From CAYQDR01 sp964416315 (lineage in GTDB: Bacteria > Methylomirabilota > Methylomirabilia > Rokubacteriales > DASRDR01), in assembly GCA_964416315.1 (NCBI GenBank), contig CAYQDR010000023.1, forward strand, positions 1-47,050: DNA of 47,050 nt. The letters are read 5' to 3'. Both the position numbers and the translations under genes were made by a program. Numbering within the stretch: the stretch's first letter is position 1; each line of letters starts with the position of its first letter. Below the pieces are notes generated by a model. The model had not been told where the DNA came from, did not search any database, and saw only the letters and a list, made by a program, of their open reading frames with translations. Below are positions 25,356 through 32,912 of this stretch, piece after piece.

Positions 25356-26536
25356 TCGATCGGCCGGCGACCGACACCGTCCCGCCCGAGCTCGAGAGCG
25401 GGCCGGTCGGCGCCCGCTACGGGATCTACGTCCACTGCGTCTTCTGCCTCCGCCGCTGCCCCTACTGCGACTTCAACGTCGCGATCTACCGTGAGGACCG
25501 CGTGCGGCCGTTCGTGGCGGCCCTGCGGGCGGAGCTGGCGCGCTATTCCGGCCTCCCCTGGGGGGGCACGGTGCCCGCCGTGAGCCTCTTTTTCGGGGGC
25601 GGCACGCCCTCGCTCCTCGAGCCTGACGCGGTCGGCGACCTGATCGCGGCCGCGCGCCGCGGTCTCGGGCTCGCGGCCGACGCCGAAGTCACGCTCGAGG
25701 CGAATCCCGAAGGGCTCGATCGAGAGCGCCTCGCGGCCTTCCGCGCGGCCGGCGTGACGCGGCTCTCCCTGGGCGTCCAGTCGCTCGACGACGCGCTGCT
25801 CCGGCGCCTGGGGCGGACGCACTCCGCCGCCGACGCCCGGCGCGCCTTCGCGGCGGCGCGGGCCGCCGGGTTCGAGAACGTGAGCGTGGACCTCCTCTGG
25901 GCCTGCCCCGCCCAGGACCTCGGGGCCTGGACCCGGACGCTCGACGAGGTCCTCGCTTGGCGGCCCGAGCACCTCTCGGCCTACGCGCTGACGCTCGAGC
26001 CCGGCACGGTGTTCGGGCGGCGGCCGGTGGCGGACCTCCCGGACGAGGAGACGCAGATCGCGCAGTTCGGGTGCCTCGTCGAGCGTGCCGCCGCGGCGGG
26101 CTTCGAGCGCTACGAGATCTCGAACTTCGCGCGGCCGGGGTTCGGCTCGCGCCACAACCTCCTCTACTGGCGCCGCGAGGAGTACCTCGGCCTCGGCCCC
26201 GGCGCCCACGGCGCCTTCGGGGGCCTCCGGTACGTGAACCTCCGCGCCCACACCCGCTACCGCGCGGCCCTCGCGGTGGAGCGCTGGCCGGTCGAGCGCT
26301 GGGAGCGGCTCACGCCGCGCCAGGTGCGGAGCGAGCGGATCATGCTCGGCCTCCGCCTGGCCGAGGGGATTCCCCGCGCGTGGCTCGAGCGCCACTGGGC
26401 CGACGACCCTCGGCGCCTCGCCGGCGCGCTCGACCGCCACCTGGCCGCCGGACTCCTCGCCACGCGGGACGGCCGCGTCGCGCTCACCGAGCACGGCGTC
26501 CTCCTCGCGGACACCGTGCTCGCCGAGCTGATCTGA
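25325..26536 (+). CDS. hemW: Radical SAM protein HemW (heme chaperone)
   Basis: A 403-residue radical SAM protein. The cluster-binding cysteines appear in CLRRCPYCDFN, followed by FFGGGTPSLLE, and by GSRHNLLYWRREEYLGLGPG, which marks HemW rather than the true coproporphyrinogen oxidase HemN. HemW binds heme and delivers it to client proteins. The C-terminal winged-helix HemN_C domain is present. I chose the ATG at 25325, which overlaps the lepB end; the conserved core starts about 34 residues later, so a later start cannot be excluded. Upstream codons in this frame belong to lepB in another phase. Confidence 0.92.
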   Translation: MEPTGTLDLLVDRPATDTVPPELESGPVGARYGIYVHCVFCLRRCPYCDFNVAIYREDRVRPFVAALRAELARYSGLPWGGTVPAVSLFFGGGTPSLLEPDAVGDLIAAARRGLGLAADAEVTLEANPEGLDRERLAAFRAAGVTRLSLGVQSLDDALLRRLGRTHSAADARRAFAAARAAGFENVSVDLLWACPAQDLGAWTRTLDEVLAWRPEHLSAYALTLEPGTVFGRRPVADLPDEETQIAQFGCLVERAAAAGFERYEISNFARPGFGSRHNLLYWRREEYLGLGPGAHGAFGGLRYVNLRAHTRYRAALAVERWPVERWERLTPRQVRSERIMLGLRLAEGIPRAWLERHWADDPRRLAGALDRHLAAGLLATRDGRVALTEHGVLLADTVLAELI

Positions 26537-26569
26537 CCCCTCTGCCCCGAGGGGCCATCAGCCGGTTGC

Positions 26570-26598
26570 TTGACAACTCCGCGTCGGGATTCGATATT
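26570..26598 (+). promoter_or_regulatory. Sigma-70 promoter of hrcA
   Basis: TTGACA (26570-26575), a 17-base spacer and GATATT (26593-26598) form a good housekeeping promoter 38 bases upstream of the hrcA GTG. No complete CIRCE operator is present near it. Confidence 0.65.
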
Positions 26599-26636
26599 CT
26601 GTATGTGCACTCGAACCCCATGCGACGGAGGCCATA

Positions 26637-27692
26637 GTGGGTTGGGACGAGCTGGGTGAGCGGGCCTGCCAGGTCCTGCAGGCCGTCATCTTCGAGTACA
26701 TCGTGACGGCGGAGCCGGTCGGCTCCCGCCAGGTGGCGAAGAAGTACGCGCTGGGCCTGTCCCCCGCCACCATCCGGAACACGATGGCCGACCTGGAGGA
26801 GACGGGATACCTGACGCAGCCCCACACCTCCGCGGGCCGGGTGCCGACGGACAAGGCCTACCGCTTCTACGTGGACACGCTGGCCGGCCGTGGCCAGATC
26901 GGGCGCTCCGAGGCCCTCCAGCTCCAGCGCCAGGTCGCCTCGGCGCGCTCGGACCTCGACGACCTGATGGACTCGACCTCGGCCCAGCTCTCGGCGCTGT
27001 CCCGCTACGCGGCCGTGATCCTGGCGCCGCCGCTCAGCAAGACGCGCCTCGACCGCATCGACCTGATCCCGGTCGAGGGGGACCGCGCGCTGGTCGTCCT
27101 GGCGACCGAGACCGGCTGGGGGACGAGCCGGATCCTCGCGCTCGAGGAGTCGGTCTCCGCGGCGGAGTTCCGCGAGATCGCGCGCGTCCTGACGGAGCGA
27201 TACGCAGGGCTCACGTTCCAGGAGATCCGCACGCAGCTCACCGACGCCGCCGTGCCCGCGGACGCGGACCGCCTCGAGCGCCTGGCGGCCGCGCTGGCGC
27301 GCGAAGCGTTCGCCTCGATCTGGGACAGGAACCTCTACTACCACGGCGCGATGAACATCCTCGACCAGCCCGAGTTCTCGGACATCGGCGCGATGAAGGC
27401 GGTCCTGCGGGCGTTCGAGGAGAAGCGGCAGCTCATCGAGCTCCTCACGGCGCGCGCCAGCGGGGGCGACACGGTCCAGGTGGTCATCGGCTCCGAGATG
27501 CCCTACCAGGAGATGCAGGAGACCAGCCTCGTCGCCGCTTCCTACAAGTACGGGGACCGCGTTCTCGGTGTCCTCGGGGTCGTCGGGCCCCGCCGGATGC
27601 CCTACACCAAGATCGTGCCGCTCGTGGACTACACCGCGCGGCTCGTCTCGCGCCGGGTCACGCGGCTCGCGCGCTCCGAATCGCTGCCTTAG
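26637..27692 (+). CDS. hrcA: Heat-inducible transcription repressor HrcA
   Basis: A 351-residue repressor with the N-terminal winged helix (EYIVTAEPVGSRQVAKKYAL and SPATIRNTMADLEETGYL) and the C-terminal HrcA domain with GSEMPYQEMQETSLVAASY and GVVGPRRMPYTKIVPLVDY. HrcA represses chaperone genes by binding CIRCE elements, with GroEL as co-factor. GGAGG lies five bases before the GTG at 26637. It heads the grpE-dnaJ chaperone group. Because the expected CIRCE palindrome is not seen upstream, its own autoregulation here is uncertain. Confidence 0.96.
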   Translation: MGWDELGERACQVLQAVIFEYIVTAEPVGSRQVAKKYALGLSPATIRNTMADLEETGYLTQPHTSAGRVPTDKAYRFYVDTLAGRGQIGRSEALQLQRQVASARSDLDDLMDSTSAQLSALSRYAAVILAPPLSKTRLDRIDLIPVEGDRALVVLATETGWGTSRILALEESVSAAEFREIARVLTERYAGLTFQEIRTQLTDAAVPADADRLERLAAALAREAFASIWDRNLYYHGAMNILDQPEFSDIGAMKAVLRAFEEKRQLIELLTARASGGDTVQVVIGSEMPYQEMQETSLVAASYKYGDRVLGVLGVVGPRRMPYTKIVPLVDYTARLVSRRVTRLARSESLP

Positions 27693-27770
27693 AGCGATGC
27701 TGACCAAGGCGATGGTGACTGGTCCGTGCGCGCCGCGCTCACCGGGGCGCTCCGAGACCGCACCCTGATC

Positions 27771-28367
27771 ATGAGCGACGACCCCATCGCCCCGCCCGAG
27801 GCGGGCGAGACGGCGCGGGCGGCCGCGGAACGCTCGTCCGACGCGCCGAGCCGGATCGAGGAGGACCTCGACGCCCTCCGCGCCGAGGTCGAGGCGAAGC
27901 GCCGCGAGGCCGCCGAAGCCCACGACCGGTACCTCCGGACGCTGGCCGACTTCGACAACTACCGGAAGCGCACCGAGCGCGAGCGGGCGGAGTGGCGCCT
28001 CCGGGCGCAGGAGCAGCTCCTGCGCGAGATCCTGCCCATCCTCGACAACTTCGACCGTGCCCTGGCCGCCGGGTCGGCTGCCGCCGGCGAGACCGGCTTC
28101 CGGGCGGGCGTGGAGCTGATCCACCGCGACTTCCTCAAGGCCCTCGAGCGCGCGGGCGTCCGCCCCTTCAGCGCCGTCGGCGACTCGTTCGATCCCGCGC
28201 GCCACGAGGCCGTGGGCCGCGTCGAGCGCGGAGACGTGGCGGACCACACCGTCGTGCAGGAGACCCTCCGCGGCTACCTCTTCCACGACCGCGTGCTTCG
28301 CCCCGCGCAGGTCATCGTCGCGGTCGAGCCTCCGCCGCCTCCTGAGCCGGGCGAGGCCGGCGCCTGA
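27771..28367 (+). CDS. grpE: Nucleotide exchange factor GrpE
   Basis: A 198-residue protein: an acidic disordered start, a long coiled coil (ALRAEVEAKRREAAEAHDRY), the GrpE landmark RTLADFDNYRKRTERER, LLREILPILDNFDRAL, and the C-terminal beta domain with FDPARHEAVGRVERGDV and GYLFHDRVLRPAQVIV. It releases ADP from DnaK. The ATG at 27771 is favoured because the acidic GrpE start follows; a GTG at 27726 would add 15 residues. No strong Shine-Dalgarno is visible. dnaK is not beside it. Confidence 0.96.
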   Translation: MSDDPIAPPEAGETARAAAERSSDAPSRIEEDLDALRAEVEAKRREAAEAHDRYLRTLADFDNYRKRTERERAEWRLRAQEQLLREILPILDNFDRALAAGSAAAGETGFRAGVELIHRDFLKALERAGVRPFSAVGDSFDPARHEAVGRVERGDVADHTVVQETLRGYLFHDRVLRPAQVIVAVEPPPPPEPGEAGA

Positions 28368-28425
28368 TTCCCCCCGGCCGCCCGTCCCCGGGGACGCCCG
28401 CGTGGCTGCGGCGCGCTGAGGGCTG

Positions 28426-29526
28426 ATGGCCACGCGCGACTACTACGCGATCCTCGGCGTGTCCCGCTCGGCCAGCGAGGTCGAGATCAAGAAGGCGTTC
28501 CGTCAGCTCGCGCTCAAGCACCACCCCGACCGCAACCCCGGCGACCAGAACGCCGGGGAGCGCTTCAAGGAGATCAACGAGGCGTACGCGGTCCTCTCCG
28601 ACCCCGAGAAGCGGGCGCAGTACGACCGGTTCGGGCGCGTGGACATCCCGCCCGGCGGCTTCGACATCGGGGGCTTCGGCGACCTCTTCGACGACCTCTT
28701 CGAAGGATTCTTCGGCGGCCCGCGCGCGGGGACCCGCACGCGGGCACGCCGCGGCGACGACCTCCGCTACGACCTCGAGCTGACGCTCGAGGACGCGGCG
28801 AAGGGCGTCGAGACGCGGCTCCAGATCCCGCGGCTCGAGCGCTGCGACGCCTGCCAGGCCTCCGGCGTCGAGCCGGGTTCGACCCGCGTGACGTGCCCGA
28901 CGTGCCACGGCCGCGGCCAGCTCCGCTACCAGCAGGGGTTCCTCACCGTGGCGCGCACGTGCTCCCAGTGCCTCGGCGAGGGTCAGGTCAACCGCAACCC
29001 CTGCAAGGTCTGCCGCGGCGAGGGGCGCGTCGCGCGCGAGCGTGCGCTCAAGGTGCGTATCCCCGCCGGGGTCGAGGACGGCTCGCAGCTCCGCCTGTCG
29101 GGCGAGGGGGAGGGAGGCCCGCGGGGCGGGCCGTCCGGCGACCTCTACGTCGTGATCCACGTCCGCCAGCACCCGTTCTTCACCCGCCACGGCAACGACC
29201 TGGTCTGCCCGCTCCCGGTCACGTTCACGCAGGCCGCGCTCGGGGCCGAAGTGGACGTGCCCACGCTCGACGGCACGGTGAAGCTCAAGGTGCCGGCGGC
29301 GACGCAGAACGGCGAGGTGCTGCGGCTCAAGGGGAAGGGGATGCCGTCGCTGCGCGGGCGCGGGCGCGGCGACGCGTGCTACCAGGTCGTCGTGGAGATC
29401 CCGCGGAAGCTCACCGCCCGGCAGCGGGAGCTCCTCGAGGAGTACGAGCGCGCCTCGCGCGGCGAGGAGCAGGGCCCGCTCGTCGGCGGCTTCCTCGACT
29501 CGCTGAAGAAGCTCTTCGGCGGCTGA
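28426..29526 (+). CDS. dnaJ: Chaperone protein DnaJ
   Basis: A 366-residue type I J-protein. The J domain carries HHPDRNPG, a Gly/Phe-rich linker (DIGGFGDLFDDLFEGFFGG) follows, then four zinc-binding repeats, CDACQASG, CPTCHGRG, CSQCLGEG and CKVCRGEG, and the C-terminal substrate-binding domain. It stimulates DnaK ATPase and delivers clients. The first repeat has SG in place of GxG. It follows grpE by 58 bases with no dnaK between. CTGAGGGCTG before the ATG serves as the ribosome-binding site and resembles the repeat unit in the CheR linker. Confidence 0.97.
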   Translation: MATRDYYAILGVSRSASEVEIKKAFRQLALKHHPDRNPGDQNAGERFKEINEAYAVLSDPEKRAQYDRFGRVDIPPGGFDIGGFGDLFDDLFEGFFGGPRAGTRTRARRGDDLRYDLELTLEDAAKGVETRLQIPRLERCDACQASGVEPGSTRVTCPTCHGRGQLRYQQGFLTVARTCSQCLGEGQVNRNPCKVCRGEGRVARERALKVRIPAGVEDGSQLRLSGEGEGGPRGGPSGDLYVVIHVRQHPFFTRHGNDLVCPLPVTFTQAALGAEVDVPTLDGTVKLKVPAATQNGEVLRLKGKGMPSLRGRGRGDACYQVVVEIPRKLTARQRELLEEYERASRGEEQGPLVGGFLDSLKKLFGG

Positions 29527-29574
29527 GGGCCTGCGATTCTCGCAATCGGCGACTACTGGGCGCTCACCGTCGCG

Positions 29575-30453
29575 GTGGCCCCTGAGGCAGCGGACGCGGT
29601 GGCGAACTTCCTCGCGGAGGCCGGGGCGCTCGGAGTCGTCGAGGAAGGGGACGACGCGCCGGTCACTCTCCGCGCCTTCTTCTCGCCCGGCACTGACTCC
29701 ACAGACCTCGGCGGCCGCCTCGAACGCTACCTCGACGAGCTGCGCGCCCTCGCCGTCCCCGTCGGCCCCGGCACGGTCGAGGTCGCACCCGTGATCGAGG
29801 AGGCGTGGGCGGAGGCCTGGCGCGCCCACTTCCGCCCGCTCCCGGTCGGCCGGCGGCTCCTCCTCTGCCCGCCGTGGGAGCTCCCGCCCGAGGCGCCGGC
29901 CGATGGGCGGGAGGGCGCGCGCCTCCTCGTCGTCATCGAGCCCGGCCGGGCCTTCGGCACGGGCGGCCACGCGACGACGCGCGGGTGCCTCGAGCTGATC
30001 GAGCGGGCGCTGGAGGCGGCGCCTGCCGGGCACCCGGTCGGACGCGTCCTCGACGTGGGCACGGGGTCGGGCGTCCTCGCGATCGCGGCGGCGCGGCTCG
30101 GCGCCCCGGCCGTCGACGCGGTGGACCTGGATCCCGATGCCGTGGCGGCGGCGACGGCGAACGCCGCGCGGAACGGTGTCGCTGACCGCGTGCGGGTCGA
30201 GCTCGGGACCCCCGAGACGTGGACGGGACCGCCTGCGGACCTGGTGCTGGCGAACCTCCTCGGCGCGGCGCACGTGGCGCTCGCACCCGCCCTCGCGCGC
30301 TGCACGGCCGTTCCCGGGCGCCTGGTGGCGGGCGGCCTCCTGAGCCACGAGGTGCCGGCCGCCGTCGCGAGCTTCGTGCCCGAGGGGTTCCGCCTCGTGG
30401 AGGTGACCGAGCACGAGGGATGGGCGACGCTCCTCCTCGCGCGGGAGCCCTGA
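29575..30453 (+). CDS. prmA: Ribosomal protein L11 methyltransferase
   Basis: A protein of at least 292 residues that trimethylates ribosomal protein L11. The SAM-binding motif VLDVGTGSGVLAIAAARLG, DAVDLDPDAV and DLVLANLLGAAH are typical of PrmA, as is EPGRAFGTGGHATTRGCLE. The listed start is the GTG at 29575, which has no Shine-Dalgarno. In-frame codons upstream, back to the dnaJ stop, read IGDYWALTVAVAPEAADAV, which looks like the normal PrmA N-terminus, and no ATG, GTG or TTG lies there. An ATT at 29536 has GAGGG six bases before it, so the true start may be that non-standard codon. Confidence 0.92.
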   Translation: MAPEAADAVANFLAEAGALGVVEEGDDAPVTLRAFFSPGTDSTDLGGRLERYLDELRALAVPVGPGTVEVAPVIEEAWAEAWRAHFRPLPVGRRLLLCPPWELPPEAPADGREGARLLVVIEPGRAFGTGGHATTRGCLELIERALEAAPAGHPVGRVLDVGTGSGVLAIAAARLGAPAVDAVDLDPDAVAAATANAARNGVADRVRVELGTPETWTGPPADLVLANLLGAAHVALAPALARCTAVPGRLVAGGLLSHEVPAAVASFVPEGFRLVEVTEHEGWATLLLAREP

Positions 30454-30460
30454 GGCTCCC

Positions 30461-31252
30461 GTGCGGCGCTTCATCGTGCGCCCGGAGGCGATCGAGGGCG
30501 GGCGGGTGCGCTTCGACCGGGACGAGGCGCGCCACCTCGGCCGGGTCCTCAGGCTCCGGCCCGGCGCCCTCGTCGAGGCCGCCGACGGGGCGGGGCGGAC
30601 CTTCACGGTCTGTCTCGAGGCGCTCGGCGCGCGGGAGGCGTGGGGGAGGATCGTCGGCGAGCGCGCGCCGGCCGTCGAATCGCCGTGCGCGATCACGCTC
30701 GGGCAGGCGATTCTCAAAGGCGAGCGGATGGCGTGGCTCCTCCAGAAGGCCACGGAGCTGGGGGTCGCGCGGATCGTCCCGATGGAGACCGAGCGGGTCG
30801 TGGCGCGGGCCGCCGGCGAGCGGGGGGCGGCGCGGCAGGCGCGCTGGGCGCGGATCGCGCGGGAGGCGGTCAAGCAGTGCGGGCGCCCCGTGGTCCCGGT
30901 CGTGGAGGCGCCGCGTCCGTTCGCCGAGGTCGCGGCCGAGGCGGGGCGACACGACGCCGCGTGGCTCCTCTGGGAGGGCGGGGGGACATCGGTCGCCGCC
31001 GCGGCGCGGCAGGCGGGGCGAGCCCGCCGCCTCCTCCTCCTGGTGGGCCCGGAGGGCGGGTTCACGGCGGGCGAGGTCGCGCTCGGGGAGCGGCAGGGCG
31101 CGCGCGTCGTCGGGCTCGGCCCGCGCATCCTCCGGGCCGAGTCGGCGGGGCTCGTCGCGGTCGCGCTCTGCCAGCACTTGTTCGGGGACCTGGGGGCCGA
31201 CCCCCTCACCCCTCCCTCTCCCCCATCGGGGGAGAGGGGGAGAAGCTCGTGA
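30461..31252 (+). CDS. rsmE: 16S rRNA m3U1498 methyltransferase RsmE
   Basis: A 263-residue SPOUT-class methyltransferase. The N-terminal PUA-like part has DEARHLGRVLRLRPG, and the C-terminal knot has QKATELGVARIVPMETERV, LLLVGPEGGFTAGEV and GLGPRILRAESAGLVAVAL, which are characteristic of RsmE. It methylates the ribosomal decoding region. The GTG at 30461 lies eight bases after prmA. The last residues, DPLTPPSPPSGERGRSS, are encoded by a palindromic repeat and extend beyond the normal end of the family. The stop overlaps the archease GTG (GTGA). Confidence 0.95.
   Translation: MRRFIVRPEAIEGGRVRFDRDEARHLGRVLRLRPGALVEAADGAGRTFTVCLEALGAREAWGRIVGERAPAVESPCAITLGQAILKGERMAWLLQKATELGVARIVPMETERVVARAAGERGAARQARWARIAREAVKQCGRPVVPVVEAPRPFAEVAAEAGRHDAAWLLWEGGGTSVAAAARQAGRARRLLLLVGPEGGFTAGEVALGERQGARVVGLGPRILRAESAGLVAVALCQHLFGDLGADPLTPPSPPSGERGRSS
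31201..31240. repeat. Junction palindrome, family A, copy 6
   Basis: CCCTCTCCCCC-atc-GGGGGAGAGGG is a perfect 11-base stem, preceded by CCCCTCACCCCT and followed by GGGAG. It forms the C-terminal tail of rsmE and the purine stretch before the archease GTG at 31249. Confidence 0.8.
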
Positions 31253-31668
31253 GCGAAGGGTTCGAGTACTTCGACGTCGCCGCGGACGTCGGCGTCCACG
31301 CCTGGGGCCCCGACCTCGCCGCGTGCTTCCGCCAGTGCGCCCGGGGCGTCTTCAACCTCATCGTGCCGCTGGAGGCCGTGCGGCCCGCGGAGACGCGCGA
31401 GTGCGCCGCCCAGGGCGACAGCCCCGAGGCGCTGCTCGTGAACTGGATCAACGAGCTACTCTACCTCCACGACATCGAGGCGTTCGTCCTGCACGACGTC
31501 GATCCGCCGCGGCTCGAGCGGGACCGTGCCCACGGGACGGTGACCGGCGAGCCCGTCGCGCCGGAGCGGCACCCACGTGGCACGGTCGTGAAGGCGGCGA
31601 CCTTCCATCAGCTCGCCCTCGAGCGGGAACCGGACCGGGTGAGTGCGCGGCTCGTGCTCGACATCTGA
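31249..31668 (+). CDS. Archease-family protein
   Basis: A 139-residue protein with the archease landmarks: FEYFDVAADVGVHAWG at the start, CFRQCARGVFNLI, LLVNWINELLYLHDIEAF, and the end VVKAATFHQLALERE followed by VSARLVLDI. Acidic residues that bind calcium or magnesium are retained. Archease speeds guanylylation of the RNA ligase RtcB. No rtcB is in the window, so the partner must be elsewhere or the protein acts on another target. The GTG at 31249 overlaps the rsmE stop by four bases, and the repeat supplies the ribosome-binding site. Confidence 0.88.
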   Translation: MSEGFEYFDVAADVGVHAWGPDLAACFRQCARGVFNLIVPLEAVRPAETRECAAQGDSPEALLVNWINELLYLHDIEAFVLHDVDPPRLERDRAHGTVTGEPVAPERHPRGTVVKAATFHQLALEREPDRVSARLVLDI

Positions 31669-31844
31669 GAGCCCGGATGAGCCGGGTTGCATGAGCGGGT
31701 GTTTCGATGATGAAACCTCGAGACCCCGGATGGCGCTTTGCCCGCGCAACCTTCGGTCGCCGCCGGGTGCGATCGTTTGGGGAATCCGGACTCAACTTGC
31801 CGCCGAATAAGGCGTCTCGGCGTGTCGGCTGAGTCCGTGGAACC

Positions 31845-31860
31845 TGGCACCCGTCTTGCT
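31845..31860 (+). promoter_or_regulatory. Sigma-54 (-24/-12) promoter upstream of lpxC
   Basis: TGGCAC, five bases, TTGCT: an excellent match to the RpoN consensus with GG and GC at the right spacing. It stands 37 bases before the lpxC ATG. The sigma-54 activator ntrX is encoded 4.4 kb downstream. Between the archease stop and here (31669-31844) I see only a five-base stem hairpin (31672-31686) and a copy of a dispersed 17-base motif (31735-31751). Confidence 0.7.
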
Positions 31861-31897
31861 CATCGTAACGGCTGGGCCCGTTCGGGTCCGTGCGCCC

Positions 31898-32812
31898 ATG
31901 GAGCTCCAGCAGACCGTCCGGAAGTCCGTCAGGTGCCAGGGGGTCGGCCTCCATACGGGGGCGACCGTGGCGATGGCGGTCCATCCCGCGCCCCCGGGCC
32001 ACGGGATCGTGTTCCGTGTGCGGCCCTCCGGGGCCGAGATCCCGGTGTGGCCCGAGTCGCTCCTCAACGGCCACTACGCGACGACGATCGGCACGGACGG
32101 CGTCCAGGTCCAGACCGTCGAGCACCTCCTCGCCGCCGTCGGCGCCCTCGGGATCGACAACCTGGTCGTCGAGGTCGACGGGCCCGAGCTCCCCGCGATG
32201 GACGGGAGCGCCCAGCCGTTCGTCTCGCTCCTTTACGCGGCGGGGCGCGAGGAGCAGCCGGCGCTGCGCCGGTCGCTCTGCATCTCCGAGACGATCCGCG
32301 TCGGCGACGAGGACCGCTGGATCGAGATCGGACCGGCCGCGGAGCTGCGGATCACCTTCACGCTCGACCAGGACCACCCGGCCATCGGCGTGCAGACCGC
32401 CTCGATCGCGCCGACGGAGCGGCGCTTCGTGGACGAGCTCGCCTCGGCCCGCACGTACGGGTTCCTCAAGGACCTCGAACTGCTGCGTCAGCAGGGGCTC
32501 GCGCGCGGCGGCTCGCTCGACAACGCGGTGGTGGTCGGGCAGAACGGCGTGCTCAACGGCGCCCTGCGCTTCCAGGACGAGTTCGTGCGGCACAAGATCC
32601 TCGACGTGGTCGGGGACCTCGTGCTGCTCGGACGCCCGGTCGTCGGCCACGTGGTCGCGCGGAACGGCGGGCACAACCTCAACCACCTGCTCGTGCGGGA
32701 GATCGCGCGGCGCGACCGGCACCGGGACGCCGCCGTCGCCCGGGCGGTCTCGCATCCCGTCGCGCGCTCGGAGGGGGAAGCCCGGCACAAGGCCCGGGTG
32801 GCGGCCCTGTAG
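31898..32812 (+). CDS. lpxC: UDP-3-O-acyl-N-acetylglucosamine deacetylase
   Basis: A 304-residue zinc deacetylase that performs the committed step of lipid A synthesis. Zinc ligands expected for the family are His76 in VQTVEHLLAAVGALG, His232 and Asp236 in HKILDVVGDL, and the active-site His259 is in RNGGHNLNH. The ATG at 31898 fits the start of the conserved fold (ELQQTVRKSVRCQGVGLHTG). No strong Shine-Dalgarno precedes it. Its presence shows a lipopolysaccharide-bearing outer membrane. A sigma-54-type promoter stands directly upstream, which is unusual for this essential gene. A hairpin follows the stop. Confidence 0.97.
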   Translation: MELQQTVRKSVRCQGVGLHTGATVAMAVHPAPPGHGIVFRVRPSGAEIPVWPESLLNGHYATTIGTDGVQVQTVEHLLAAVGALGIDNLVVEVDGPELPAMDGSAQPFVSLLYAAGREEQPALRRSLCISETIRVGDEDRWIEIGPAAELRITFTLDQDHPAIGVQTASIAPTERRFVDELASARTYGFLKDLELLRQQGLARGGSLDNAVVVGQNGVLNGALRFQDEFVRHKILDVVGDLVLLGRPVVGHVVARNGGHNLNHLLVREIARRDRHRDAAVARAVSHPVARSEGEARHKARVAAL

Positions 32813-32818
32813 ATCGCC

Positions 32819-32841
32819 GGAGGGGGGCGTTGCCCCCCTCC
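32819..32841 (+). terminator. Hairpin after lpxC
   Basis: GGAGGGGGGC-gtt-GCCCCCCTCC, a perfect ten-base stem six bases after the lpxC stop. There is no U-tract. The same core, GGGGGGC..GCCCCCC, recurs before ntrX (36234-36252), so it may be a repeat family as well as a terminator. Confidence 0.5.
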
Positions 32842-32898
32842 CGGATGTCTGCCGCGTTCCTCCCGCAATCCTCCTTCCGGGCGCTGAACCCCCGGCGC

Positions 32899-32904
32899 TA
32901 TAAT
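32899..32904 (+). promoter_or_regulatory. Perfect TATAAT just before the DUF4390 gene
   Basis: TATAAT ends eight bases before the ATG at 32913. Transcription would then start at or within two bases of the ATG, and no Shine-Dalgarno is present, which together suggest leaderless translation. The -35 region (TTCCGG, 18 bases upstream) is weak. Confidence 0.5.
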
Positions 32905-32912
32905 GATCTGCT

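Noticed and set aside
26585..26636. Possible CIRCE operator upstream of hrcA (GTGCACTCG)
   Set aside because: Only a loose match to the left arm TTAGCACTC exists and no GAGTGCTAA arm follows at nine bases.
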